A DNA stretch of 43,612 nucleotides, from assembly GCA_964196195.1 (NCBI GenBank), contig CAXMSE010000078.1, positions 1-43,612 on the forward strand, written 5' to 3'. This document shows positions 14,450-23,782 of the stretch, one piece after another. Position numbers and translations under genes: made by a program. Positions within the stretch are counted from its first letter, which is position 1, and every line of letters starts with the position of its first letter. The DNA is from OFTM10 sp964196195 (GTDB taxonomy: Bacteria; Actinomycetota; Acidimicrobiia; Acidimicrobiales; Aldehydirespiratoraceae). Under the pieces are notes generated by a model. It ran no database searches. It saw nothing but the letters and a program-made list of their open reading frames with translations, and was not told the origin of the DNA.

Positions 14450-15888
14450 CGGTCGATGACCGTAGTGTCATCGACCGCCGACCTCGAACCGGGCCAGTTC
14501 ACCAGATCGGGGACCAAGGGTTCGAGTGTCTTCTCTCGGATCATGCCCATCCAGACGCCGGTGCCGTAGGCGACGTCGTCGACGATGCTCAGACCCACCG
14601 AACGCACTGGGTCGGCGGGCCGCCGGCCCGCCACCCAATCCAGAGCTGCGGGGAGAAGCAGCGCCATCGCGAGCGCCGCACGCAGGCGACGACAGGCCAC
14701 CGCGGCGAGGACGGCGAGGGGCCACCAGACCCGCGTGATGGCCTGGGCAAGTGCACGGCCGGCGCGGAGATGCCCTGCTCCCGCCAGGCGGGCCGCATGC
14801 TTGGCGGGGTGAGGGATGTCGCCGAGCTTTCTCACCAGGGCAGCCGATGACCCTGCTGCCACTCCGATACCAACCACCGGATGCCCAACCGCGGCAACGG
14901 CCCACGAGACGACGCTCCACGGCGAGCAACGCGCCGGCGCGACCTTGCGACCGTGGCGACGGCTGAGCGATGCGGCCGAGGATCCGTAGCCGAACCGCTG
15001 AGCCAGCCAAGCGGGCCACGATCCCCGCGGCTCGTGTACGACTTCCACCTCTGGGTCGTAGCGCACCACCCCTCCGCCCGCCACGAGGCGCCACACCAGA
15101 TCCACATCCTCGCCAAACCGGAACGAGGCATCGAAACCACCGATCGATTCGACGGCGCTGCGCCGCACCACCAACGCGGCGCTCGGCACGTAGGCAACAG
15201 CGCGACCCGGGCCGACGATCGACGGAGTCGCCCCGAGGTCGAGAGGGCTGTGCTCGCGCTCGTAGCGATCCCGCAGGCCGGGCCCCGGTCGACTTCGAAC
15301 TCGCGGCGCGACCGCCACCACGGCAGGATCATCGAAGTGACCGACAAGTCCATGGAGCCACTCTTCTCCGGGCTCGACATCAGCGTCGATGAAGGCAACG
15401 AGTTCGGTGTCTAGGTCTGCCAACCCCGCATTGCGGGCCGCGCCCGGGCCGCCCGAGGTTTCCCGGCGAACGAGCCGAGCACCGTGATCGCCGACGAGGG
15501 TCTGCATCGCGACTGCTGCCGCGGAACCGTCGTCAACCACCACCACCGGATCGTCCACCCCAGATGAGAAGCACCGCTTCAGGCAGCGGTCAAGTCCCAC
15601 AAGGTCGTCCTTCACCGGCACCACGACCGTGACTCTGGAGAGACGACCCGGCGCCGGGCGGGGATGAGCCAGGCCTGCGTCGAGCAGTCGTCGAGCCAGC
15701 CGTCGTTGCGACGCAAGCTCGCCCACCGCTACGCCGGAGAACCACTGCGCTACCACTGCTGCGCCTCGGCCAGAGAGTCGGAGCACAGTCAGCGGTGCGC
15801 CACCGATCAGCACCCGTCCGTCATCGATGATGCGCGAGCCAGGATCAGCGCTGAGCACCAAACCGACCGGCACCGGCGAGGTGGTCAC
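14446..15888 (-). CDS. mftF: Mycofactocin glycosyltransferase MftF
   Basis: This 480-residue protein has an N-terminal region of ~85 residues typical of MftF (RIIDDGRVLIGGAPLTVLRLS). A GT2-type glycosyltransferase domain follows (TVVVPVKDD, VVVVDDGSA, GPGAARNAGL, FIDADVEPG as the DxD metal site, FGEDVDLVWRL), and then C-terminal hydrophobic segments. MftF adds beta-1,4-linked glucose units to premycofactocin. Here it is separated from mftDE by about 5.6 kb containing dehydrogenase and MoxR/VWA genes plus a broken amidohydrolase. It is divergent from that amidohydrolase and is followed with a four-base overlap by a serine hydrolase gene. Confidence 0.92.
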   Translation of the reverse strand: MTTSPVPVGLVLSADPGSRIIDDGRVLIGGAPLTVLRLSGRGAAVVAQWFSGVAVGELASQRRLARRLLDAGLAHPRPAPGRLSRVTVVVPVKDDLVGLDRCLKRCFSSGVDDPVVVVDDGSAAAVAMQTLVGDHGARLVRRETSGGPGAARNAGLADLDTELVAFIDADVEPGEEWLHGLVGHFDDPAVVAVAPRVRSRPGPGLRDRYEREHSPLDLGATPSIVGPGRAVAYVPSAALVVRRSAVESIGGFDASFRFGEDVDLVWRLVAGGGVVRYDPEVEVVHEPRGSWPAWLAQRFGYGSSAASLSRRHGRKVAPARCSPWSVVSWAVAAVGHPVVGIGVAAGSSAALVRKLGDIPHPAKHAARLAGAGHLRAGRALAQAITRVWWPLAVLAAVACRRLRAALAMALLLPAALDWVAGRRPADPVRSVGLSIVDDVAYGTGVWMGMIREKTLEPLVPDLVNWPGSRSAVDDTTVIDR

Positions 15889-15963
15889 TCGACCTGGTCG
15901 AGTCGGGCCCGGATCTCATCCACCGTCAGGACCGTAGCGGGCCGGCCGCATAGCCTCTCGCTC

Positions 15964-17609
15964 ATGCACGACCTCGTCATTCGAAACGGCCGGATCATCG
16001 ACGGCTCCGGCAACCCTGGCTTTAACGGCGATATCGCGATCGATGGTGAGCAGATCGTGGCGGTGGGCACCGACATCGGCGCCGGCACCAGGGAGATCGA
16101 TGCCGACGACCGCGTCGTCACGCCCGGGTTCGTCGACACCCACACCCACTACGACGCTCAGGCCACGTGGGACCCCGACCTCACCCCGTCGGGTTGGCAC
16201 GGAGTGACCTCTGCGGTGATGGGCAACTGTGGGGTCGGGTTCGCGCCCGCGTCTCCCGATCGCCGCGACACCCTCATCCAGCTCATGGAGGGCGTGGAAG
16301 ACATCCCCGGCGCTGGACTCTCGATCTCGGCACCCAGATCCCCCACGGTCCGTTGAGGGCCTACGTGATGGCCGAGCGGGCGCTCGAAGACCCCACCGAC
16401 GAAGAGATCATCACGATGGCCCGCCTCACCCGCGAGGCCCTCGAAGTCGGAGCACTCGGGTTCTCCACCTCTCGCACTCCACTCCACAAATCGGTCGACG
16501 GAGAGTTCGTGCCCGGCACCTTCGCGTCCAACGACGAACTGATGGCGATCGCAGGGGCGATTCGCGCCGCCGGCCACGGCGTGTTCCAAGCAGCCCTGCA
16601 CCATGCCGACGTCCCGGACTCTTTCGGTTGGCTCCGTGCGGTGGCGGCCACGACCGGCCAGAAGGTGATCTTCAATCTCAACCAACCCGACTACGCCCCC
16701 GACCTCTGGCGCGACGACCTCTCGCTGATTGAACAAGCCCACGCCGACGGACTCGAGGTGCTGGCTCAGGTGTCGGGTCGGCCGGTTGGAATCCTCGAGG
16801 CGTGGGCGGCCACGGTCAACCCGTTCATGCTCACCCCCACCTGGGGCCTGATCGCTCAACTGTCCGACGAGGACCGCCTCGGCCATCTCCGCCGCGACGA
16901 TGTGCGGTCGGCGATGATCGCCGACACCCCCGTAGTGTGGAGCGACTTCATCGCATCGATCACCCGGAGTTGGGACAAGATGTATCCCTTCGCCGGCGAG
17001 GCCGACTACGAGCCCGACCCTTCAGCATCGTGTGCGAAGATTGGGGTCCGGGAAGGGCTCGATCCGGCCGAGGTCGCCTACGACCACCTCATGACCGATG
17101 GCGGTCGCGGCCTGCTTTACTTCCCCCTGTTCAACTACTCCAACCACAATCTCGACCATCTCTGGGAGCTTCACCAGCACCCACACACGAGGATGGGACT
17201 TGCTGATGCCGGCGCCCACTGCGGCACGATCGCCGATGGTGACATGCCGACCTTCATGCTCCAGTTCTGGGCCCGTGATCGTGTTCGCGGCGAGAAGCTG
17301 CCGCTGGAGTGGATGGTGCATCGACAGACCCGCCAGACCGCGGAACTCTATGGACTCGCCGACCGCGGCCTGATCGCCCCCGGCTTGAGAGCCGACCTCA
17401 ATGTGATCGACATGGATCAACTCAGTGTGGAACTTCCTCACCTGGCTGCTGATCTCCCCACAGGAGCCAAACGATTCGTCCAGAAGGCCAGCGGCTATGG
17501 CGCCACCGTTTGCCGCGGGGCTGTAACCGTCGTCGACGACGAGTTCACCGGGGAGCGTCCCGGTCGACTGGTGCGGGGACCCCAGACCGAGCACGGGTCG
17601 GGCGACTGA
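15964..17609 (+). pseudogene. D-aminoacylase-like amidohydrolase, frameshifted
   Basis: The first frame (15964-16356) gives MHDLVIRNGRIIDGSGNPG, VVTPGFVDTHTHYDAQ with the HxH metal site, and MGNCGVGFAP, then a short unrelated tail to a stop. Homology resumes in the +2 frame near 16317 with LDLGTQIPHGPLRAYVM. It runs through the rest of the family (ARLTREALEVGALGFSTSRT, DAGAHCGTIADGD) to 17609. Compared with the N-acyl-D-amino-acid deacylase family, some tens of residues between GVEDIPGAGL and LDLGTQ seem to be missing, so an internal deletion that is not a multiple of three likely broke the gene. A sequencing or assembly error is the alternative. The 3' end overlaps the convergent VWA gene. 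Confidence 0.85.
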
Positions 17610-18507
17610 GCTGGCTGCCCTCGAGGAGGTGCTGGATCGCGATCGGGATCCCCGACGGGCCGTCGATCTCGGCGATCCGGGCCCCGACCCGGGACGCGAA
17701 CTCCACCGCTTCGTCGCAGTCGTCCGCCGGAGCGAGGATGCACAGCTCTTCCAGGCGATGAGCCACCGCCACCGCATCACCTCCGGTGGTGGCCCGGCAA
17801 TCCGACATCAGGATGGTGATCCGACGCTTGGCCCGCGAGCGCTCGAGCTGACGGGCGGCCGCCTGGAGCGCGCCTCCGAGATCGGTGGTGCCTCGCCCCC
17901 GGAGGCGCAGCAGATCGTCCACCACCGCAGTGGTGGCCCGGGCATCGTCTTGTGATTTCACCGCGATGATCCGGTCGGCGAAGGCGAGCACCGACCAGTC
18001 GATGGGGGCGCGGTGGGCGCAGGCCGCCGCCGCAACCGCTGCCGTTGCCAGCCGCCGACCACTCATGGATCCGCTGCGATCCACCAGCAGGGCCACCGCG
18101 GTGGATGGCCGGGTCCAGTGGCGCACCCTCAACTGTTCGGCGTCGACTGCGGAATGGGTGCCACGGGCCCCGACCAGCGCGTCGAGGCTCCGATCGATGT
18201 CGAGATCGCCCTCGGCCCGATCGGCGGGCGACGACGCCATCTTGCCGATGCCGCGCGCCTGGACCGGTCCCACTCTGGCCACATCGAGCACGAGGCGACC
18301 GGCGAGACGTGAGGCCAAGGCAGCGAGTGCCTGGTCGGTGGCCGTTCGCATGTCGGCGAGCATCGAGAGGGCATGATCGGGGTCGTCCTCGAAGAGTTCG
18401 CCCAGAGCTTCCTCGTCGATCTCGCCCACCTCGGGGCTGAGCTCGTCGAACATCGGATCGCGCGCGAGTTGGGGTCGTGGGATCGTGCGTCGGTTGTCGT
18501 CGGCCAT
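17545..18507 (-). CDS. VWA (von Willebrand factor A) domain protein
   Basis: This 320-residue cytoplasmic protein has an acidic helical N-terminal half. A VWA domain from ~residue 135 carries the metal-ion adhesion motif DRSGSMSG (DxSxS), a downstream Thr in RGTTDLGGAL, and an Asp in ILMSDCRA. It belongs to the group of VWA proteins that work with MoxR-type AAA+ ATPases as cofactor- or metal-insertion chaperones (CoxD/CoxE, NorQ/NorD). The MoxR gene is 53 bases upstream, and both follow the zinc alcohol dehydrogenase. The likely client is a mycofactocin-linked enzyme (inference). The last ~65 bases overlap the convergent pseudogene. Confidence 0.85.
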   Translation of the reverse strand: MADDNRRTIPRPQLARDPMFDELSPEVGEIDEEALGELFEDDPDHALSMLADMRTATDQALAALASRLAGRLVLDVARVGPVQARGIGKMASSPADRAEGDLDIDRSLDALVGARGTHSAVDAEQLRVRHWTRPSTAVALLVDRSGSMSGRRLATAAVAAAACAHRAPIDWSVLAFADRIIAVKSQDDARATTAVVDDLLRLRGRGTTDLGGALQAAARQLERSRAKRRITILMSDCRATTGGDAVAVAHRLEELCILAPADDCDEAVEFASRVGARIAEIDGPSGIPIAIQHLLEGSQLSRPTRARSGVPAPVDRDAPR

Positions 18508-18560
18508 GGCCTGGCGTGCGGCCTCACCCTCGAGCAGGAGTGGTGCGCCGGAGTCGCCCC

Positions 18561-19478
18561 TTAAGGGGCCTTCGCTTTTCCCGCTTCACCGCCCCGCTCC
18601 AGTGCGGGACTCTCCTGGGCGAGGACGGCATCCCACAGTTCGCCAACCACAGTCTCCGGGGTCTGGTCGCCTCCCTCTTGGAGCCGGATCCGTCCTGTGA
18701 GGGCAACCAGAGCCGCGTCGAGCCCCACCTCTCGATCAGTGGGTGGCAGTCCGCGAAGGGCGGCGAGGCGATGGGCGACCTCGACCAAATCGATGGCACC
18801 GCGCACCGACGAGCCCACCCTCACATCAGGGTGAGATCGGGTGCCGCGGGTGACCAACACCGCCCTCTTGCGCAAGATCCGATCATCGGCGCTGGTGCGA
18901 CGCGCCACTATGTCGGACTCGTCGTCGAAGGTCTGGTAGCTCATGGCGATACGACACATCCGGTCGTAGACGGCTCCGGACACTCGTGCGGTGCCCACAT
19001 TGTCGAACGGGTTCATCGCGGCCACCAGGCGGAACCCGGCGGCGGCCGCGATCCGGCCGAGACGGGGCACGGTGAGCTCACCCTCCGACATCACCGTGAT
19101 CAGCAGATTCACCGTCTCCTCGGGCACCCGGTTGAGCTCTTCGACATAGAGCAGGGATCCGTTTCGCAGCGCCTCCACGAGAGGACCGTCGACGAAGACG
19201 TCTGCGGAATACCCATCTTCGAGCACCCGCGAGGGGTCGAACTGGCCGGCGAGCCGAGCCGGGGTGAGTTCGGCGTTGCCCTCGACGAACACAAATCCAG
19301 TGCCGGCCACCCCGGCCACCTCACGCAGGATCGTAGACTTCCCCGTGCCGGGGGGTCCCTCCAACAGGACGTGTCGGTCGGCGCCCAGAGCCGCCACCAG
19401 CACCTCGAGCTCGCGACGGCGTCCCACCACGGCAGCATCGAGCGCGGCGAGGACAGCGGGGTCGTCGAGGGAGGTCAT
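18561..19478 (-). CDS. MoxR-family AAA+ ATPase
   Basis: This protein of about 305 residues has Walker A GPPGTGKST, Walker B LLYVEELNR, sensor 1 AAMNPFDN and the conserved MoxR feature FVEGNAELTPARLAGQFD. MoxR ATPases assemble or activate client enzymes, often with a VWA partner, and the VWA gene follows directly. The start is uncertain. I use the ATG at 19478; an in-frame TTG at 19505 would overlap the 3' end of the alcohol dehydrogenase gene by 8 bases and suggest coupling. The palindrome GCCCCTTAAGGGGC overlaps the stop codon. Confidence 0.88.
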   Translation of the reverse strand: MTSLDDPAVLAALDAAVVGRRRELEVLVAALGADRHVLLEGPPGTGKSTILREVAGVAGTGFVFVEGNAELTPARLAGQFDPSRVLEDGYSADVFVDGPLVEALRNGSLLYVEELNRVPEETVNLLITVMSEGELTVPRLGRIAAAAGFRLVAAMNPFDNVGTARVSGAVYDRMCRIAMSYQTFDDESDIVARRTSADDRILRKRAVLVTRGTRSHPDVRVGSSVRGAIDLVEVAHRLAALRGLPPTDREVGLDAALVALTGRIRLQEGGDQTPETVVGELWDAVLAQESPALERGGEAGKAKAP

Positions 19479-19497
19479 CGGAAGAAGAGCAGGGGCG

Positions 19498-20610
19498 TCA
19501 GTCAAACATGATGACGCCGCGGATGTTCTTGTTGGCGAGCATGTCTTCGTAGCCCTCGTTGACCTGGTCGAGGGTGTAGGTGTTGGTGATCATCTCGTCG
19601 AGCTTGATCTGGCCGGCCTGGTACATCGACAGGATGTGGGGGATCTCCGATCGCGGCGAGGTGGAGCCGAACAGGCAGCCCTTGAGCTCCTGGTTCATCA
19701 TCGAGAACATGAACAGGTTGAGCTGAACATCCATCTGGGCAGCCGGGGCAACCGCGGTGGCCACGATCGTGCCGCCCTTACGGGTGAGGAACTGGGCGGG
19801 GGCGATGAGATCGCCGGTGAGATTGCTCGGGGTGAGAATCACACTGTCGGCCATCACGCCCAGGGTGATACCTCCGACCAACTCCATCGCCTCTTCCATT
19901 GAAGGAGCGCTGTGGGTGGCCCCGAACTCCATGGCGCTCTCGCGCTTGAATTCCGAGGGGTCGATGGCAATCACGTTCTTGGCGCCGGCGACCTTGGCTC
20001 CCTGGATCGCGGCGGTGCCGAGGCCACCGCACCCGACGATCACCACGGTGTCGCCGGCAGTGACATCGGCCCGGTTGACCGCGGAGCCATAACCGCTGGT
20101 GACACCACAGCTCACCAGAGCGGCGGGTCCCGGCGGGATGTCGGGGTCGATCTTGATGGCCGAGTCGACGCTCAGCACCATGTGCTCGGCGAAGGTCCCG
20201 ACCTTGAGCAAGGGGGTGATGTCGGTTCCGTCGGCGGCGTGGTGGCGATAACCGCCGCCCATCATCCCCGGTTCCAGCAATTGAGCACCGAGGTCGCACA
20301 GGTTCTGCTGGCCCGACGCACACCACGTGCACTTGCCACACGAGGGGATGTAGGAGCAGCACATGTGGTCGCCGATCTCGAATTCGGTGACCCCGGGGCC
20401 GAGCCCGATCACGACGCCTGCGCCCTCGTGGCCGCCGACGATCGGAAGCGGCGTCGGCATCGACCCGTCGTGGGCGTGTTCGTCGGAGTGACACATCCCC
20501 GCCGCGAGGGTCTTCACCAGGATCTCCCCCGTCTGAGGCTCGTCGAGCTCTATCACTTCGACGTTCCAAGGGGTGTTCGGTTCACGCAGAACTGCTGCCC
20601 TGGTCTTCAT
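19498..20610 (-). CDS. NDMA-dependent zinc alcohol dehydrogenase (mycofactocin-linked family)
   Basis: This 370-residue medium-chain dehydrogenase has the catalytic zinc ligands Cys (GMCHSDEH), His-Glu (GGHEGAG) and Cys (LVSCGVTSG). The four structural-zinc cysteines are in CGKCTWCASGQQNLC, and the nucleotide-binding loop is VIVGCGGLGTAAIQG. The N-terminus MKTRAAVLREPN and overall layout match the NDMA-dependent alcohol dehydrogenase group that co-occurs with mycofactocin, whose members keep NAD(H) bound and pass electrons to mycofactocin. The start ATG (20610) has GAAGGGA upstream. It lies 104 bases after the SDR gene and directly before the MoxR/VWA pair. Confidence 0.92.
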   Translation of the reverse strand: MKTRAAVLREPNTPWNVEVIELDEPQTGEILVKTLAAGMCHSDEHAHDGSMPTPLPIVGGHEGAGVVIGLGPGVTEFEIGDHMCCSYIPSCGKCTWCASGQQNLCDLGAQLLEPGMMGGGYRHHAADGTDITPLLKVGTFAEHMVLSVDSAIKIDPDIPPGPAALVSCGVTSGYGSAVNRADVTAGDTVVIVGCGGLGTAAIQGAKVAGAKNVIAIDPSEFKRESAMEFGATHSAPSMEEAMELVGGITLGVMADSVILTPSNLTGDLIAPAQFLTRKGGTIVATAVAPAAQMDVQLNLFMFSMMNQELKGCLFGSTSPRSEIPHILSMYQAGQIKLDEMITNTYTLDQVNEGYEDMLANKNIRGVIMFD

Positions 20611-20714
20611 CTCGGTTCCCTTCGATCGGCTCGGAGTGCAGCTGAAGGTACCAGCGGTCCGCTGGCACGGACAGTTGGCCCACCTTCCCGACGGCACGGA
20701 GCCGGCGGGGCGGC

Positions 20715-21506
20715 TCAGGGCGTGGCGGTCATTCCCCCATCGACCGGCAAGACAGCTCCGGTGATCGCCGATGCCGCGGGCGAGCACAGCCAGGCAATCG
20801 TGGCCGCCACCTCCTCGGGCCGGATCAGGCGACCGAGAGGCTCCTGGTGGGTCACGAAGTCGGAGACGTCCTCGAGTCCGTAGATGGTGGCCGAGGCCTC
20901 GAGCCCGGCGGTAGTGGTGGAGCCGGGGCTGACCACATTGGCGGTGATGCCCGTGCCCGCTAGGTCGGCGGCCAACGATCTGGCGAGGCCGATGACCCCA
21001 TGCTTGGCCGCCGCATAGGGCGCCATGTGGCGCAAGCCCAGCGAGCCTGCGGCCGACGCAACACATACGACGCGGCCACCGGAACCGGCGGTCAGCACAG
21101 CAGGGACCGCCGCACGAACGGTGTTGAACACCCCGGTGAGGTCGGTGCTGATCACCGCGTTCCATTCCTCGTCCGAGACGTCCCAGACCGGTCCTCCACC
21201 GGCCACTACGCCCGAAGCCGCGACAACTGCGTTGATCGCGCCAAAGCGCTCGATGGTAGCCGCGACCGCGTCGTTCATCGATCGCTGTACCGACACGTCG
21301 CCTTCCACGGCCATCACGACGTCGACGCCTAGGTCTTCCGCCAATTCGTCGAGTTCGGCCCGCGAGCCCATCGGATACGCAAGCGCCGGGTTGTCGTGGC
21401 AGACATCGACGGCGGCAACACTCCACCCTCCGGCGACGAGGGCATCCACAGTGGCTGCACCGATGCCGCGAGCGGCCCCGGTGACGAGGGCTACAGGATT
21501 GGTCAT
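20715..21506 (-). CDS. Mycofactocin-coupled SDR-family oxidoreductase
   Basis: This 263-residue short-chain dehydrogenase has TGAARGIGAA for nucleotide binding and catalytic Ser-Tyr-Lys (SAAGS, YAAAK). It also has an insertion after the second beta-strand (VCHDNPALAYPMGSRAELDE, residues ~32-51). That insertion is the hallmark of mycofactocin-associated SDR nicotinoproteins, where it covers the bound NAD so that it cannot exchange. The ATG at 21506 lies four bases after the mftE stop. A longer frame upstream overlaps mftE and is not supported. The alcohol or ketone substrate is unknown. Confidence 0.92.
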   Translation of the reverse strand: MTNPVALVTGAARGIGAATVDALVAGGWSVAAVDVCHDNPALAYPMGSRAELDELAEDLGVDVVMAVEGDVSVQRSMNDAVAATIERFGAINAVVAASGVVAGGGPVWDVSDEEWNAVISTDLTGVFNTVRAAVPAVLTAGSGGRVVCVASAAGSLGLRHMAPYAAAKHGVIGLARSLAADLAGTGITANVVSPGSTTTAGLEASATIYGLEDVSDFVTHQEPLGRLIRPEEVAATIAWLCSPAASAITGAVLPVDGGMTATP

Positions 21507-21510
21507 GACC

Positions 21511-22176
21511 TCATCGTTGCAGAAGGTCGACCACTTCCCCGAGCCATGCGGCAAGGATCCGATCGCCCTCGCTTGGCGTGGCACCCGCGGGGTCACCGAG
21601 GACACCGTTGGGTGATACCGCGGCCACCCCGCCCGCGATCAGTTCGGCCGCCAATTCACCCACCGGAGTGGATACTCCTGGCTCAGCTCGATCCAGCAGA
21701 ACCAGCTCGGGCGCAACCGCGAGCATCACCGACGTCTCGGTGCGGCCGGCGTGGGCATCGCCTTCAGCGAGCTGGGGCCACCAGATCTCGACGGGCCGCC
21801 CCTCGTGGGCACAAAGATCCTGAGCACTTCTCAGAGCGGCGGCGTTGCCACCATGGCCGCTGATCACAACGATCCTCTCGAACTCGGGGCCGGCGGTTCT
21901 CACGATCTCCACGATCATCTGGGCCGCCACCTCGATGCCGACCGAAAGGGTGCCGGCGAATCCGGCATGCTCGCCCGACGCGCCGATGGGGAGAGCCGGA
22001 GCCACCAGTACATCGTCGAGCTCGGCCGCGACACGAACGGCCAACTCCCTCGCGATGCGGGTATCGGTGTCGAGCGGGAGGTGAGGGCCATGCTGTTCGG
22101 TGGAACCCATCGGAATCAACAGGGTCCAAGCTCTCGTCGCCACTTCGGCCGATGTGAGATCGCCGAGTAGGTTCAT
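21511..22176 (-). CDS. mftE: Mycofactocin precursor peptidase MftE
   Basis: This 221-residue creatininase-family metallopeptidase has ligands visible in STEQHGPHLPLDTDT (Glu, His, Asp) and SGHGGNAAAL, and a Glu in GRTETSVM. MftE cleaves the modified MftA peptide to release the Val-Tyr-derived core. It sits 22 bases after mftD and four bases before the SDR gene, so mftD-mftE-SDR looks like one transcript. Confidence 0.93.
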   Translation of the reverse strand: MNLLGDLTSAEVATRAWTLLIPMGSTEQHGPHLPLDTDTRIARELAVRVAAELDDVLVAPALPIGASGEHAGFAGTLSVGIEVAAQMIVEIVRTAGPEFERIVVISGHGGNAAALRSAQDLCAHEGRPVEIWWPQLAEGDAHAGRTETSVMLAVAPELVLLDRAEPGVSTPVGELAAELIAGGVAAVSPNGVLGDPAGATPSEGDRILAAWLGEVVDLLQR

Positions 22177-22198
22177 TGCCCAGCCGATCCGGTCGCGC

Positions 22199-23365
22199 TC
22201 AGGAGGGCGGCGAAAAGTCGGCCGGAACGATCACGTCCTCGGGACTGAGCTCGGCCAGCGATCCCTTGCCGATGCCTCGCATGGTGGCGTCGATCCCGTT
22301 GCGCATCACATCGAGCACGTTTTCCACTCCCGCCTGACCGTTCACGGCGAGGCCCCATAGGTGGGCGCGTCCGATCATGACTGCCTTGGCGCCGAGCGCC
22401 ACCGCCTTGACGACATCACCGCCACGTCGGATCCCGCCGTCGAGCACCACCTCGATGTCGTCGCCCACCGCGGCCACGATCTCGGGCAGGACACGAATCG
22501 GCGCCGGCGTTCCGTCGATGTTGTTGCCGCCGTGGTTGGATACCGAGATAGCGCTGACGCCGGCGTCGACAGCCCGGCGCGCCTCGTCGGCACGGTGGAC
22601 ACCCTTCACCATGAAGGGCCCATCGAATTGCTCTCGCAGCCAGGCCACATCTTCCCAGCTGGGGGGCGGGGTAGACATCCAGACCCCGTAAGCATCAAAG
22701 AACCCCGGGACGGCGTCGTCGCCGACCACGAAGTTGGGAACACCGAGAGCCGGGAGCTTGCCTCGCCGTAGCCATGAGGCCAGCCAGCGGGGTCGAGCCA
22801 TCACCTCGGGCGCGTGGCGTAGCGCAGTGCGGATCCCCATGCTCTGGGGAATCTCCGGGCTGCCCCAGTCGCGGCCATGGGAGAACGACCAATCGAGGGT
22901 GAGAATCATCCCTGCGGCGCCGGCTGCTTTCGCCCGCGCCAGCCGGGCAACCATCGAATCACGATCGCCGGCCCAGTAGATCTGGAAGAAGGTCTGGGGA
23001 TTGGCCTCGGTGACCGATTCGATGGTGGAGCTGGCGAACGAGCTCAACCCGATCGGCACGCCCCGAGTGGCACACGCCCTGCTCACCGCCACCTCACCGT
23101 CGGGATGCACCGCCTGCACACCGGTGGGCGAGATCATCACCGGCATCGACATCGGCTGGCCCATCACTGTGGTGGCCATGTCTCTCTCGGCGGGCTGGCC
23201 GGCGGTTACCGGCCGAAAGCCCAGCTCATCGAAGGCGGTGAGATTGTCGCCGAGAGAGATGCCGGCCTCGGCTCCGCCGATGAGGGCGCCGTAAACCGAC
23301 GCCGGAAGGCGTCTCTTCGCTCTTCGCTGAGCGACCGCCACCGTCTCGAACCACGCGTTGCTCAC
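22199..23365 (-). CDS. mftD: Mycofactocin FMN-dependent deaminase MftD
   Basis: This 388-residue alpha-hydroxy-acid-oxidase-fold flavoprotein shows the FMN site in MISPTGVQAVHPDGE, the active-site His in SNHGGNNIDGTPAP, and the phosphate-binding end VVLDGGIRRGGDVVKAVALGAKAVMIGRAHLWG. The NNIDGTP variant of the usual motif is typical of MftD rather than lactate dehydrogenase. MftD oxidatively deaminates the released core to premycofactocin. The start is a GTG (23365). It is upstream of mftE on the same strand. Confidence 0.94.
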   Translation of the reverse strand: MSNAWFETVAVAQRRAKRRLPASVYGALIGGAEAGISLGDNLTAFDELGFRPVTAGQPAERDMATTVMGQPMSMPVMISPTGVQAVHPDGEVAVSRACATRGVPIGLSSFASSTIESVTEANPQTFFQIYWAGDRDSMVARLARAKAAGAAGMILTLDWSFSHGRDWGSPEIPQSMGIRTALRHAPEVMARPRWLASWLRRGKLPALGVPNFVVGDDAVPGFFDAYGVWMSTPPPSWEDVAWLREQFDGPFMVKGVHRADEARRAVDAGVSAISVSNHGGNNIDGTPAPIRVLPEIVAAVGDDIEVVLDGGIRRGGDVVKAVALGAKAVMIGRAHLWGLAVNGQAGVENVLDVMRNGIDATMRGIGKGSLAELSPEDVIVPADFSPPS

Positions 23366-23472
23366 TCGAACTCATCTCTCGGGAGGTTTGACTCACCGAG
23401 GTTAGCGATGGCTGGCTTACACATCGCAGTCCGTGGCCGTCGCGGTGGGCGACCACGGACCGCAGTGTCTGA

Positions 23473-23661
23473 TCAGTCGTCGGCCTCGTCTTCGGCGATG
23501 TCTTCAACGACATCCTTGGCCTTGTCGGCCGCCGTCTCGATCTTGTCGGCGTGTTCGTCGCCAACCTTGTCGGCGGCCAGATCGGCGCCCTTGTCGATGC
23601 CGTCGTCGACCTTGTCGGCGTTCTTGCCGATCAATTCCTTGACCTTGTCGAAGATGCCCAT
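23473..23661 (-). CDS. Small charged antitoxin-like protein
   Basis: This 62-residue, highly charged, helical protein (MGIFDKVKELIGKNADKVDDGIDKGADLAADKV...) resembles the actinobacterial small-protein family annotated as MT0933-like antitoxin. No toxin gene is adjacent, and a toxin-antitoxin role is unproven for many members; CsbD-like stress proteins are an alternative. AGGGAGC lies just before its start (about 23669-23675 on the minus strand). It sits between mftD and the divergent Bax-inhibitor gene. Codon use fits the surroundings. Confidence 0.7.
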   Translation of the reverse strand: MGIFDKVKELIGKNADKVDDGIDKGADLAADKVGDEHADKIETAADKAKDVVEDIAEDEADD

Positions 23662-23782
23662 GTGGAGCTCCCTTGTTTGAATGACGGCGGAACCCTACCG
23701 GCGAGCCGGCAAAACATCCCGAAGAAAACGCTGCGCGCCACTCCGATACACTGTCAAAGATCCCGATCCGAGGAGTCAACAA

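Noticed and set aside
15664..15963. Upstream extension of the amidohydrolase frame
   Set aside because: It overlaps mftF on the other strand and adds residues unlike the family; the start MHDLVIRNGRI at 15964 is typical.
18556..18569. Palindrome GCCCCTTAAGGGGC at the MoxR stop
   Set aside because: It has no loop and lies at the end of a gene with the next gene 53 bases away; probably a chance GC palindrome.
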